Assembly (NCBI GenBank): GCA_964433555.1
Contig: CAYSRG010000010.1
Location: forward strand, 10,938-74,937
Direction: 5' to 3'
Length of the DNA: 64,000 nucleotides
DNA from: Stramentimicrobium sp964433555
GTDB taxonomy: Bacteria; Atribacterota; Phoenicimicrobiia; Phoenicimicrobiales; Stramentimicrobiaceae
Position 1 is the stretch's first letter. Every line of letters begins with the position of its first letter. Under the pieces are notes generated by a model. That model worked only from the letters and a program-made list of their open reading frames with translations, ran no database searches and was not told the DNA's origin. Positions 1-7,637 of the stretch are shown here, one piece after another. A program made the translations under genes and the position numbers.

Positions 1-1
1 T

Positions 2-139
2 CATTCCCGGAAAAATTTCGGAATACCTATAGAGTTGATCTCCGAAAAACTTGGCCACAGTTCCAATGCTGTCACCAAAAGATATATCGGCATCAGCCAG
101 GAAGAAATTAATAATATAGAAAAGAAAGTCTGCTTGTAA
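2..139 (+). pseudogene. C-terminal fragment of a tyrosine recombinase (phage-type integrase), cut by the window edge
   Basis: Frame 2 is open from the left edge to a TAA at 137-139. It encodes a peptide with HSRKNFG, then IPIELISEKLGHSS and VTKRYIGISQEEI. This matches the end of the catalytic domain of tyrosine recombinases: the HxxR-region RK(T)FG motif, the LGHSS motif and the nucleophile tyrosine in RYIGI. In family members about nine residues (the YHxYKQ helix) normally lie between FG and the IPIELI-like segment, and they are missing here, so the copy looks internally deleted and probably inactive. The rest lies outside the window. It sits at the edge of an island of restriction and toxin-antitoxin genes, consistent with a mobile origin. 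Confidence 0.7.
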
Positions 140-214
140 ATTTAATAGCCACTTTATTATTTTATAATAAATGTATTTTCGAAAAATCTAAAATAAAAAA
201 GGAAATGGTATAAG

Positions 215-1558
215 ATGACAACAACACAAACAAAGAATAGATCACCAGAACAAATTTTAAGTTTATTCAAAGAAAAAAACATAGATGAAGATTGGACCTT
301 TGCTGAATCTAAGCCATCTGATACAGGGAAATGGACACATAGTTATCATCGTTATCCCGCAAAATTCATTCCCCAGTTAGTTGAAAAATTAATCGATGAA
401 TATATATTTGATAAAGAAGCTCATATAAATGATCCCTTTATGGGGTGTGGCACTACCATTGTTACAGCTGTATCCAGGGGTTTCAAGGCTAGTGGGACTG
501 ACATTAATAGGATATCATCTCTTATAACTAAGGTAAAGTCTACACCTATAGAGCCTTCCTATCTTGATAATAAAATTAAAAATATGTTAGAGAGCCTGGA
601 ATTTTTAAATTCTTCTCGAAACGAGAAGTTGTTTTCTAATGTAAATCTTCAACCTTTATTCCCTATAAAACACCTAGAAAGAATAAACTATTGGTTTAAC
701 GAACAAAACAGAAATGAATTGGGAATAATATTAAGGGCAATTTATAATGAAAATGATAAAACAATACGTGATTTTTTTCTTGTAGCATTTAGTCACATTT
801 TAAAAAATTGTTCTACCTGGCTTCAGGCAAGCACAAAACCTACTAGAGATTTTAAAAAAACCCCCTCACGACCTTATCATATTTTTAAACGGCACCTAAA
901 AAAAATGCAAAGGGGTAATAATTCTTTTTACCAAATCGTACCGCAAAAAGTAAAAGACAACATAGTCAACTATTTAAATATTAAAATACAAGACGCTAAA
1001 ATGCAGCCTACATGTGATGATGAAGTAGATTTAATAATTAGTTCAAGCCCCTATGTTACGAGTTACGAATATGCAGATCTGCATCAACTTTCCACAATAT
1101 GGCTCGATTTTGCAAATGATCTTGTCGATTATAGAAAAGACTTTATTGGTTCGGCATATAAACATAGAAATGGGAATAATTTAAAAAGCATTATAGCAAA
1201 AAATATAGTAAATAATATGCAAGAAAAAAGTGAAAAAGTAGCTGATGAAATTAAAACCTTTTTTGGTGATATGCAAGAAGTGTTTAATGAAAGCTATCGC
1301 ACTTTAAAAAGTGGAGGTAGATGTTGTTATGTAATTGGAAACACTTCTTTAAAAGGCGTAGATATTCTAAATGCTGAAGTTTTTGCAGAAAGCATACAAT
1401 ATTCAGGATTCGTTTTAGATAGGATAATTAAAAGAAAAATACCATCAAAAATATTGCCACAAAAAAGAGACAAAAAAACAGGAAGGTTTGCAAGTAATCA
1501 CAAAGCAAACTCAGAAGCATACCCAATAGAATATATTGTAATAGGATTAAAGGAGTAA
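215..1558 (+). CDS. Site-specific DNA methyltransferase, probably N4-cytosine type (type II R-M system)
   Basis: This 447-residue protein has the motifs of amino-methyltransferases: an N-terminal HSYHRYPAKF motif (residues 42-51) as in N4-cytosine/N6-adenine enzymes, the AdoMet-binding loop DPFMGCGTT (73-81), GTDIN (94-98), and a catalytic motif IV read as SSSPY (276-280). The long stretch between motif I and motif IV probably carries the target recognition domain. SSPY resembles the SPPY of N4-cytosine enzymes more than the DPPY of adenine enzymes, so cytosine N4 methylation is inferred. Three bases separate it from the putative restriction enzyme, which is followed by a second methyltransferase, so the three genes should form one operon. 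The recognition site cannot be read from the sequence. Confidence 0.85.
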   Translation: MTTTQTKNRSPEQILSLFKEKNIDEDWTFAESKPSDTGKWTHSYHRYPAKFIPQLVEKLIDEYIFDKEAHINDPFMGCGTTIVTAVSRGFKASGTDINRISSLITKVKSTPIEPSYLDNKIKNMLESLEFLNSSRNEKLFSNVNLQPLFPIKHLERINYWFNEQNRNELGIILRAIYNENDKTIRDFFLVAFSHILKNCSTWLQASTKPTRDFKKTPSRPYHIFKRHLKKMQRGNNSFYQIVPQKVKDNIVNYLNIKIQDAKMQPTCDDEVDLIISSSPYVTSYEYADLHQLSTIWLDFANDLVDYRKDFIGSAYKHRNGNNLKSIIAKNIVNNMQEKSEKVADEIKTFFGDMQEVFNESYRTLKSGGRCCYVIGNTSLKGVDILNAEVFAESIQYSGFVLDRIIKRKIPSKILPQKRDKKTGRFASNHKANSEAYPIEYIVIGLKE

Positions 1559-1561
1559 AAC

Positions 1562-2248
1562 ATGAAATTTGAAGATTTAAAAAATTTATACTTACAAAAG
1601 AAAGACCAATATGGTGTAAATGCCTATAAATATATTTCCCAGTTGTTAGAAGAAGCAAAAGAAGTACATAAAAAAGATTGGCTTAAAAATCCCACCAAAA
1701 GAGGTGATCATGAACAAAGTTGGAGAGCATTTAAAGGAAAGAACTTAGAAAAACTTATTCAATTTATAATTACTGAAGAAGTTGAGGGAATGGGTTTAAA
1801 AGTTATAAATGGAAACAATTTAGAAAGAAGAAAAAATTTACCGTTTGAATTAAGTCAAATAAAAAGAAATTTAGCAATTGATTATGGAGAATTTGGACTA
1901 CATTTACCAGATGTGGATATCATTATTTACAATCCCAAAAATTATAAAGTTTTAGTGGTTATTTCAAGTAAAGTTACTCTCAGAGAAAGAATAGCTCAGA
2001 CTGGATATTGGAAGCTTAAATTGTTAAAAGATGAGGCTACAAAGCATATTAAAGTTTATTTCATAACTCCGGATGAGGATGGAACATTAAAGTATAAGAA
2101 GCCATCTAAAAAAGGAAGGGCAATTTTAGAAGTTGATTTAGATGGTAGCTATATTTTAACAGAAGATGATATAGAAGAAAGTAGCAAGGTCAAGTTGTTT
2201 GAACATTTCATTGGGGATTTAAAGGAATTGCTTAAAAATGAGAGTTAA
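1562..2248 (+). CDS. Type II restriction endonuclease, PD-(D/E)XK fold, possibly BsaWI/CCGG family
   Basis: The 228-residue protein lies between two DNA methyltransferase genes, where a restriction enzyme is expected. It has PDVDIIIYN (116-124), then a beta strand ending in ISSK (134-137) followed by VTLRER (138-143) and a helix IAQTGYWKLKLL. An acidic PD followed by S-x-K-x-x-x-R-x-R resembles the active site of the CCGG-recognising family (BsaWI, Cfr10I, NgoMIV relatives), in which the arginines read the central bases. Assignment to BsaWI is from memory of the motif, not from an alignment. The stop overlaps the start of the next methyltransferase by 11 bases, so expression is coupled. Confidence 0.72.
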   Translation: MKFEDLKNLYLQKKDQYGVNAYKYISQLLEEAKEVHKKDWLKNPTKRGDHEQSWRAFKGKNLEKLIQFIITEEVEGMGLKVINGNNLERRKNLPFELSQIKRNLAIDYGEFGLHLPDVDIIIYNPKNYKVLVVISSKVTLRERIAQTGYWKLKLLKDEATKHIKVYFITPDEDGTLKYKKPSKKGRAILEVDLDGSYILTEDDIEESSKVKLFEHFIGDLKELLKNES

Positions 2249-2936
2249 AAAACCAAAACTTGAAACCACAACTCTGTGGGATTTTCCAACACAAAATTAC
2301 GGAGATAAACCACATGGTGATAATAAATATTCTGGCGTAACCCCGGCTTTTATCATTTGGAATTTAATTCAAAGATATACCAAAGAAAACGACTTAGTAG
2401 TTGACCCAATGTGTGGAAGTGGCACTACTATTGATGTTTGTAATGAAGAAAATAGAAATGTTATAGGATACGATATTGTTCCCTATAGAGAAGATATAAA
2501 ACAAGCAGATGCTAGAAAATTACCATTAGAAAATGAAGCAGTAGATTTTATTTTTATAGATTCCCCTTATTCAGACAATATTAAATACAATGATCACCCT
2601 GATAACCTGGGAAAAATATCTTGCGAAAATCCTGTATTTTTTGAAGAAATGGAAAAAGTTGCACAAGAAGCTTATCGTATCCTTAAACCAGAAAAATATG
2701 TAGCTTGGTTAATTGGGGATCAAGCAAAAAAGAAGAAGTTCACTCCTGTTGGGTTTAAAATATATTCTATACTTGATAATTATTTTACTCCTGTTGATCT
2801 AGTGTGTGTTACTCGGCATAATCAAACTTCGAATACTGGTATCTGGCATGAAAGAGCAAAGAGATATAATTTTTATCTAAGAGGCTTTAAATATTTGATA
2901 ATAATGAAAAGGGGCAAAAAACAGAAAAATATATAA
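2238..2936 (+). CDS. Second DNA methyltransferase of the R-M operon (N4/N6 class)
   Basis: The 232-residue protein has a methyltransferase core in the same order as the first enzyme: an N-terminal YSGVTPAFIIWNLI segment (31-44), the AdoMet loop DPMCGSGTT (56-64), GYDI (77-80), and motif IV as IDSPY (107-111). It is about half the length of the first methyltransferase and lacks a long insert, so it may have a minimal recognition region or cooperate with the first enzyme. The ATG lies inside the end of the endonuclease gene. Two methyltransferases in one system usually protect the two strands of an asymmetric site, or one methylates a hemimethylated or single-stranded form; which applies is unknown. 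No convincing terminator follows. Confidence 0.83.
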   Translation: MRVKKPKLETTTLWDFPTQNYGDKPHGDNKYSGVTPAFIIWNLIQRYTKENDLVVDPMCGSGTTIDVCNEENRNVIGYDIVPYREDIKQADARKLPLENEAVDFIFIDSPYSDNIKYNDHPDNLGKISCENPVFFEEMEKVAQEAYRILKPEKYVAWLIGDQAKKKKFTPVGFKIYSILDNYFTPVDLVCVTRHNQTSNTGIWHERAKRYNFYLRGFKYLIIMKRGKKQKNI

Positions 2937-3113
2937 ACATCTAGTCAAGGTCAATGACTTTCTGTTGTAGACATCCCTTAAAAAATAATAAAGTATTGTT
3001 AATAAAATAAAAACTGAATTAGACAAACAAAAAGAAATAAGATAGATAAGATAATCGAAAATGCAGTTTAATAAATATTATATTCTATTTCTTACCCCTT
3101 CCCTTCTTTTGCT

Positions 3114-3800
3114 TTAGTCTTTTTTTTGTTCTGTATTGGCTAGTTTTTTCATCACCTCATCTTTTTCTTTCAAATACCATTCCCTTGGTTCTCCTGTTTC
3201 AAATTGGAATACATCACTTGCTATAAATCCTGTAACTTTTTCAAAAGAATCAAGGGCTTCTTTTCTAACCCATAAATTGGGATCATTCTCCATTACCTCT
3301 AACAAAGCTTCGGGAACATTTATTTCTTTACGTCTTGCCAAAAGATTTGCCGCTTTCGTACGTACCATCCAATTTTGGTTATTTATTAAATCTTCAATTA
3401 ACCAATTTGTTTCAAAATCATCTTCTTCTACACAAGAGCCATCTTCCTTTGTTCTATGAATTTCTATACCTTTAATTCTCGTAGTACCAATATAAGACAA
3501 TTTCGCTTCTAATGCCGCTGCTCTAGCACGTTCAAGTAAATCACAATCATCAGATTGATAATTTCTCAAAGAATTATAAGCATCATAATCCCCGTTAAAG
3601 ACTCCATTTTTTAATTTTTGGATTTCAAATAATTTATCTTCTTTATTTATCAAAATACTAAGCTTATTAGTGGTTTCCACTGCTTCTAGTTGAATTTCTT
3701 GTAAATGTTTTTTAGCATCTTGAGCTACTTCTTCAACACAGTTTAATCTGTCAAGAATTTCTTCAGCTTTTTCTACTCTTTTATCTATCTCGAACCCCAA
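3114..3800 (-). CDS. Hypothetical protein with coiled-coil and HEAT-like repeats; N-terminus probably extends upstream
   Basis: From the TTG at 3800 the frame gives 228 residues. The first 80 are charged and probably helical. Residues near 130-190 read like two HEAT/armadillo repeats (NWMVRTKAANLLARR, then NLWVRKEALDSFEKV). The TTG has no Shine-Dalgarno at a useful distance. The frame stays open upstream to about 3884 and encodes a hydrophobic segment (TSVIVLIFALGVFWL) suited to a membrane helix, but without ATG, GTG or TTG there. The next ORF upstream ends at 3878-3880 in the -1-related frame and also has one membrane helix, so the two may once have been one two-helix membrane protein. No function is recognised. 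Confidence 0.55.
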   Translation of the reverse strand: MGFEIDKRVEKAEEILDRLNCVEEVAQDAKKHLQEIQLEAVETTNKLSILINKEDKLFEIQKLKNGVFNGDYDAYNSLRNYQSDDCDLLERARAAALEAKLSYIGTTRIKGIEIHRTKEDGSCVEEDDFETNWLIEDLINNQNWMVRTKAANLLARRKEINVPEALLEVMENDPNLWVRKEALDSFEKVTGFIASDVFQFETGEPREWYLKEKDEVMKKLANTEQKKD

Positions 3801-3877
3801 AAAAACTAATCTGGTTGCTCCTTCTATGTCAGCTAACCAAAATACCCCTAGTGCAAAAATTAAAACAATAACACTCG

Positions 3878-3991
3878 TTACCTTTTAGTGTTATCCTTAT
3901 TAGATAAAGGTAAACAATATTTCATAAGCACAAATATCGATGCTATAGTAACGACAAACCTAACAATAATACCAAATAAAGAGATGTCCAA
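3878..3991 (-). CDS. Small single-span membrane protein, or the N-terminal part of a frameshifted gene
   Basis: A TTG at 3991-3989 is preceded by AAAGGAG about 11 bases upstream, and 37 codons follow. The peptide has a hydrophobic core (ISLFGIIVRFVVTIASIFVL) and a short polar tail ending in NKDNTKR. The start lies 21 bases after the DUF3800 stop, so it is likely co-transcribed. Its stop (TAA 3880-3878) overlaps the open frame of the downstream HEAT-like protein; a single -1 shift would join them into a two-helix membrane protein with a cytoplasmic HEAT domain. Either it is an independent small membrane protein, or a frameshift has split a larger gene. Confidence 0.45.
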   Translation of the reverse strand: MDISLFGIIVRFVVTIASIFVLMKYCLPLSNKDNTKR

Positions 3992-4012
3992 TTTAAATAT
4001 TTCTCCTTTATA

Positions 4013-4840
4013 TTATTCTAATATATTGAATATCTTTCTCTTAATTTCTTCTCTCACATTTTCACCGCGGGGAATTTCCCTAATTCCATACCCTAAAATT
4101 TTCTTGTAATTATCGCATCTCAATAAAGGTTTAATTCTTCTAGCAAAAATCCCTGTACTTTCCGGAAATCCTTTCATAAATCCGCCAAAACATCCGGCAA
4201 TATAATCCGCAATCTGAATACCAACACTATGATGGGAATATTCAATATTTAGGCTATCTTTAATACATTTATGTTTAATGAAAAAGTTTTCTTTATAAAG
4301 ATCATGATATATATCTCTAAATAGTTTATTCTTATCCGTGGAAACAGGATCTATAAATAATACCCCCAAATTATTTGGTTCTAATTCCATTTCTATTCTT
4401 TGCATAATTGCCTCAATATGCCATCTATATATTTCATATAGGTTTATTAAACATCCCTCATTAAAAGTAATTGTCAATATGATTTTGCAATACTCTATTT
4501 CTGAAAGCAAACCTAATGATTTATCAACAAAACCAATAAGCTTATCATGTTTAATACTATTTAAAAAATGATAAGGTTTGGATTCCGGTATAGGCTCCCC
4601 TTTTCTTTCATAACATCTCTTATTCCATAAATAAGACCATTTAATTTCATAGTCATTGGAAGGTAAATTTGCTAACATACTACTTTTCAATCCACGTATT
4701 TTATTATTAACTTTTATCCATTCATCTGCAGAAATAATCAAAGCAGATCTTATATAATATGGATGGATTCTTAGTTTTTTAGCGCTTTTTTCTTCACAAT
4801 ATTCACCACACTCGTCCGAAAAAATAAAATACGTACCCAT
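4013..4840 (-). CDS. DUF3800 domain protein
   Basis: The protein begins MGTYFIFSDECGEY, matching the FxDESG motif that opens DUF3800 proteins, and ends with the second conserved block HHSVGIQIADYIAGC (S-x-x-x-x-G-I-Q-x-A-D). These acidic blocks are thought to form an RNase H-like or nuclease-like active site, but the family has no firmly established role and often occurs in defence islands and on mobile elements. The ATG at 4840 has GGA eight bases upstream; a TTG at 4885 is in frame but adds an unrelated leader and has no ribosome site, so I chose 4840 (275 residues). It heads a minus-strand group with the small membrane ORF and the HEAT-like protein. Confidence 0.8.
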   Translation of the reverse strand: MGTYFIFSDECGEYCEEKSAKKLRIHPYYIRSALIISADEWIKVNNKIRGLKSSMLANLPSNDYEIKWSYLWNKRCYERKGEPIPESKPYHFLNSIKHDKLIGFVDKSLGLLSEIEYCKIILTITFNEGCLINLYEIYRWHIEAIMQRIEMELEPNNLGVLFIDPVSTDKNKLFRDIYHDLYKENFFIKHKCIKDSLNIEYSHHSVGIQIADYIAGCFGGFMKGFPESTGIFARRIKPLLRCDNYKKILGYGIREIPRGENVREEIKRKIFNILE

Positions 4841-5052
4841 TTTATATATCCAAAAACTATTTAAATAATTATATTTTATATACAAAGATGTTTGGTGTGT
4901 TTTATTAATAATTTCATATTTACAAAGAGAGAGTGTTTTTATTGCAGCGGATACTATTATAACTTACTTAAGTTTAATGAATTAAAATAGCAATTGCAAC
5001 ATCGAATCTATAAACAAATCAAAACTATATGGCCTGGTATTTTATTTGCATT

Positions 5053-5199
5053 TTATTTTCTCCAATGACCTAATACCCATTCCCATTGTTGATGATTATA
5101 ATCCCATCTCCAATGAGCCCGAACCCATTCATTTTCCCCTAACGGTTTTAGAGTACGAAGGTTTTGAAGCCGATCAGATAGCTTCTTCTCTTTCTTCAC
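5053..5199 (-). CDS. 48-residue Trp-rich protein overlapping the HTH-Panacea gene
   Basis: A GTG at 5199-5197 follows GAGGGAG with four bases between, and 48 codons run to a TAA at 5055-5053. The first 26 bases overlap the end of the upstream HTH-Panacea gene in another frame. The N-terminus is basic (MKKEKKL). The C-terminus is rich in tryptophan and repeats a motif: WVRAHWRWD and WVLGHWR. The repeat recalls YxWVxGHWR-type sequences in small WxxGxW-repeat proteins. Overlapping coupled translation behind an antitoxin-like gene raises the possibility that this is the partner (toxin) of the Panacea protein; that is inference. It could also be the tail of an older, longer gene. Confidence 0.5.
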   Translation of the reverse strand: MKKEKKLSDRLQNLRTLKPLGENEWVRAHWRWDYNHQQWEWVLGHWRK

Positions 5200-5974
5200 T
5201 ATACTCCCTCACTGAATAAGGTATAGTTCGGTAAAATACCGACTCATAGTCAATAACATCTCCTTCTTCTGTTGTCATCCAGGGGACATCATTGTGAGAA
5301 TATTCACTTATTTGAGATGCATTCATATCTGCAAGCTTGCTTAGAACATTATCAATCACACTTAATTCCCGGGCATTCAGCTTAGACAAATCAGGATCTT
5401 TAAGTGGAATATATTTTGTCTGAGGATATTTAAAATATTTATCCTGTATCTTTACTAAGTCTTTTCCTTCCATTTCTTTTACGATCTTAACAAATTCTTT
5501 TGGTGTAGGACCATGATGATTTTTAATATAAGTGGCACCAATTAACTGTTCTTCATATTTTTCGTAATAATTAAAATCGATAAAGTAAAGCAGTTTGTAT
5601 AGCACTGTTTGCCCGATATTTGGTTTTGAACCTACTTTCCCTAAAATATATAGCAATACTTCTTTGAATTTCTCTATATTTTTTTGAGGGACACTGATTC
5701 TTATCTCTTGCTTTTCTTTATGTTTTAGTTCTTTGTTTTTTTCAAAGATAACTTTAATGTCTTTCTCCAAATCAAGCAGAATATCTGTTGAGGTATTAAA
5801 GATCTTAGATAATGATATTAATTCCTCAGTGCATATTCTTCTTTTACCATTTTCTATTTGTGATACCGCTACTCTACTAATATTCATTCTTCTTGCCAGA
5901 TCTTCCTGAGAAAGCTTCTCTCTTTCTCTTATTTCCTTTATTCTATTGCCGATTTTTTTCATTAAAGCATCCAT
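5174..5974 (-). CDS. XRE-family HTH protein with C-terminal Panacea (DUF4065/SocA-like) antitoxin domain
   Basis: Starting at the ATG at 5974 (GGAGGAGG eight bases upstream), the protein has 266 residues. Residues 8-65 form an XRE helix-turn-helix (IGNRIKEIREREKLSQEDLARRM, then ISRVAVSQIENGKRRI). After a charged linker, the C-terminal part has the Panacea signature: LYKLLYFIDFNYYEKY, then GATYIKNHHGPTPKEF. Panacea domains form antitoxins that neutralise unrelated small toxins (PanAT systems) and can also act as ClpXP adaptors (SocA). An in-frame ATG at 6001 would place the Shine-Dalgarno inside the gene and is rejected. The neighbouring overlapping 48-codon ORF is the obvious candidate partner. 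Confidence 0.8.
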   Translation of the reverse strand: MDALMKKIGNRIKEIREREKLSQEDLARRMNISRVAVSQIENGKRRICTEELISLSKIFNTSTDILLDLEKDIKVIFEKNKELKHKEKQEIRISVPQKNIEKFKEVLLYILGKVGSKPNIGQTVLYKLLYFIDFNYYEKYEEQLIGATYIKNHHGPTPKEFVKIVKEMEGKDLVKIQDKYFKYPQTKYIPLKDPDLSKLNARELSVIDNVLSKLADMNASQISEYSHNDVPWMTTEEGDVIDYESVFYRTIPYSVREYSEEREEAI

Positions 5975-6210
5975 AACGGAAACCTCCTCCTTTACCTCCA
6001 TTTTTATATCATTTACCTCCAGTTCAACATCATTTTATAATATGTTAGATAATATGTCAAGCATATGTATTATAATCTTTCGTTATTATTTAAAGAAAAA
6101 ATATTTAAGGGAAGGATTTACATTTTATGTCTTGATCTTTTTTTGACAGAGTTTATATATATGAGTAATATAAATTTAACATACCTGCCACGCCTCTCAA
6201 CGATGCGCAC

Positions 6211-6293
6211 CCTGGCGGGTTTTTCTTTTGCGGTTTTATATAATTGACGTCTTGACGCTTTAGCGTTAAAGCGTTTTAACGTCAAAGCGTCAA
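6211..6293. repeat. Dispersed palindromic repeat, copy A
   Basis: Positions 6244-6293 match 7567-7616 at 49 of 50 bases, and similarity continues upstream to CCTGG at 6211 (7534 in copy B), always at an offset of 1323. The 50-mer is built of nested inverted repeats: TTGACGCTTT against AAAGCGTCAA, CGCTTTA against TAAAGCG, and TTGACGTC against GACGTTAA/GACGTCAA. It should fold into a cruciform or RNA hairpin. The upstream part holds a T-rich stretch. A small ORF starting MKKIKTY follows at 6326, as a truncated MKEIKTY ORF follows copy B. Confidence 0.8.
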
Positions 6294-6325
6294 ATTATCG
6301 CGAAAATATTATAAGGATAATTATA

Positions 6326-6442
6326 ATGAAGAAAATAAAAACTTATATGGATAAATTAATGCAAGATAAGGATTTCCGGGAAAAATTTGATGTAGAATAT
6401 CAAAAGCTTTGTGCTGAAGAAAAAAAAGCGAAAGGAAAATAA
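6326..6442 (+). CDS. Small charged protein, 38 residues, antitoxin-fragment-like
   Basis: An ATG at 6326 follows AAGGATAATTATA, giving a weak ribosome site. The peptide begins MKKIKTYMDKLMQDKDFREKF and ends in a lysine-rich tail. The opening pattern (MKxIKxYMxxxMxDPxFxxxY) resembles the first helix of HigA/XRE-type antitoxins, but no helix-turn-helix follows, so it may be a truncated antitoxin or an independent small gene. It lies four bases before the next small ORF and directly after repeat copy A. A shorter homologous start (MKEIKTYINL then stop) follows copy B at 7638. Function unknown. Confidence 0.5.
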   Translation: MKKIKTYMDKLMQDKDFREKFDVEYQKLCAEEKKAKGK

Positions 6443-6446
6443 TAAT

Positions 6447-6656
6447 ATGTTAGATAAAGATGTAATAAAAGGATTTCTGGAAGATAATCTTGCTGAAATA
6501 AAAATACCCAAGGATATTTCTAAGGAAAATCTCTTGCAAGCATTCTGTAATTATGTTGAAGATGATTATTATGAATGGTTAAATGATAACTATAAGGCCT
6601 TTTTTAACCATGGGAATCCTGATTGGTCCTGGATAAAGGAGATGGTAGAGATATAA
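6447..6656 (+). CDS. Small acidic hypothetical protein
   Basis: From the ATG at 6447 this is a 69-residue acidic protein (LDKDVIKGFLEDN, then YVEDDYYEWLNDNYKAFF) that looks helical, with four tryptophans in its C-terminal half. AAAGGAAAATAATAAT upstream supplies a Shine-Dalgarno, and the start lies four bases after the preceding small ORF, so the two are probably translated together. The frame could start earlier (6411), but that would overlap the upstream gene and add a lysine-rich leader. No family is recognised. It lies between the two copies of the palindromic repeat, facing mazEF. Confidence 0.5.
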   Translation: MLDKDVIKGFLEDNLAEIKIPKDISKENLLQAFCNYVEDDYYEWLNDNYKAFFNHGNPDWSWIKEMVEI

Positions 6657-6745
6657 TTTATAGATTATTGTTTATGAATGCTATTTGTATTTAAGAATTG
6701 TGTACTATAATATATGATTTTATATGTTTATTAAATAAAAAATCT

Positions 6746-7099
6746 TTATTTATCATAATCTAGTAGTGTCTTAAGTTTTTGTAATATTTCAAAAATCACA
6801 CTCTCAGGTGCTTTAGCGCAAAATTCAGCCTTCCTGCTTCTCCAATCAAGACTTTTTACCTGATCAGCTAAAACAACGCCGATAAACTTTAAACCCGATG
6901 GAATATTCACTTCAAAGGGATATCCTTTTATCTGGTTAGTTATCGGACATAATAAGGCTAAATTAGTTTTATCATTATAAATCTTGGGTGATAGCACGAT
7001 AGCGGGACGTCTTCCTGATTGTTCGTGGCCAGCTTGAGGTTGCATATTTATCCAAACTACATCACCTCTATCGGGAATAAAATGATTTGATATTACCAT
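6746..7099 (-). CDS. mazF: MazF/PemK-family endoribonuclease toxin
   Basis: The protein has the MazF beta-barrel pattern: PDRGDVVWINMQPQAGHEQ, then GRRPAIVLSP, and an interior CPITNQIKGYPFEV. These are the GD(I/V)VW, G-x-E-Q-x-x-x-RPA and P(I/V)T blocks of sequence-specific mRNA interferases. From the ATG at 7099 it is 117 residues, normal for MazF. The upstream in-frame start at 7120 would overlap the antitoxin gene by 28 bases; the ATG at 7099 overlaps it by 7 and has GGGGAAGAAG ahead of it. The toxin lies directly downstream of mazE, as usual. Cleavage specificity cannot be predicted. Confidence 0.9.
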   Translation of the reverse strand: MVISNHFIPDRGDVVWINMQPQAGHEQSGRRPAIVLSPKIYNDKTNLALLCPITNQIKGYPFEVNIPSGLKFIGVVLADQVKSLDWRSRKAEFCAKAPESVIFEILQKLKTLLDYDK

Positions 7100-7335
7100 A
7101 CTTCTTCCCCAACTGAGCATCCGGTATCATGTTCTTTATGAAGATTTTCTGGAGTAATTCCCTCTAATAATTTTTCAAGTGTATATTGTTTTCTACCAAC
7201 AGGAGTAATAATAATACTATCTTTATTGATAGAGAAAATAACCTTTTCATTCATCTTTAAATTGATATCAGAGGCTATATACTTAGGAATTCGCAATGCC
7301 AGACTATTCCCCCATTTCTTAATCCTGCTTTCCAT
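7093..7335 (-). CDS. mazE: MazE/AbrB-type antitoxin
   Basis: The 80-residue protein begins MESRIKKWGNSLALRIPK, the swapped-hairpin AbrB/SpoVT DNA-binding motif found in MazE antitoxins, and continues with KMNEKVIFSINKDSIIITP and an acidic, probably unstructured tail that would wrap the toxin. The ATG at 7335 has AGAAGG eight bases upstream; an in-frame GTG at 7344 lies within that site. It overlaps mazF by seven bases, giving coupled translation. MazE and the MazEF complex normally repress their own promoter, which should lie in the AT-rich stretch at 7345-7440. The module is bracketed by the two copies of the palindromic repeat. Confidence 0.9.
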   Translation of the reverse strand: MESRIKKWGNSLALRIPKYIASDINLKMNEKVIFSINKDSIIITPVGRKQYTLEKLLEGITPENLHKEHDTGCSVGEEVW

Positions 7336-7533
7336 GAATAACACCTTCTTTTCTATAAATTCTTTTCCATAAAAATATTAACTTATATAATGTATCTACA
7401 ATGATTATACATAAGTGCCGTTTAATTTACAACTAAAAAAGTTGTTGTTTTTAACGTAATTAAATGTTTAAAGTTATTTATAATATCTCCAAACATAATA
7501 CTAACTGTTATCATATGCATTAAAGATACGTGT

Positions 7534-7616
7534 CCTGGCTGGTTTTTCTTTTTTGGTTTTACATAGTTGACGTCTTGACGCTTTAGCGTTAAAGCGTTTT
7601 GACGTCAAAGCGTCAA
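7534..7616. repeat. Dispersed palindromic repeat, copy B
   Basis: This is the second copy of the repeat at 6211-6293, in the same orientation, with 49 of 50 identities in the core (7567-7616). In this copy the outer arm is perfect (TTGACGTC against GACGTCAA). The T-rich segment upstream is also shared with several mismatches. The two copies enclose about 1.3 kb with two small ORFs and mazEF. Confidence 0.8.
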
Positions 7617-7637
7617 GACATCAAAAAGATAGATCCC

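Noticed and set aside
4886..5052. Possible further gene between DUF3800 and the Trp-rich ORF
   Set aside because: Only short frames without ribosome sites; nothing beyond the 48-codon ORF is supported.
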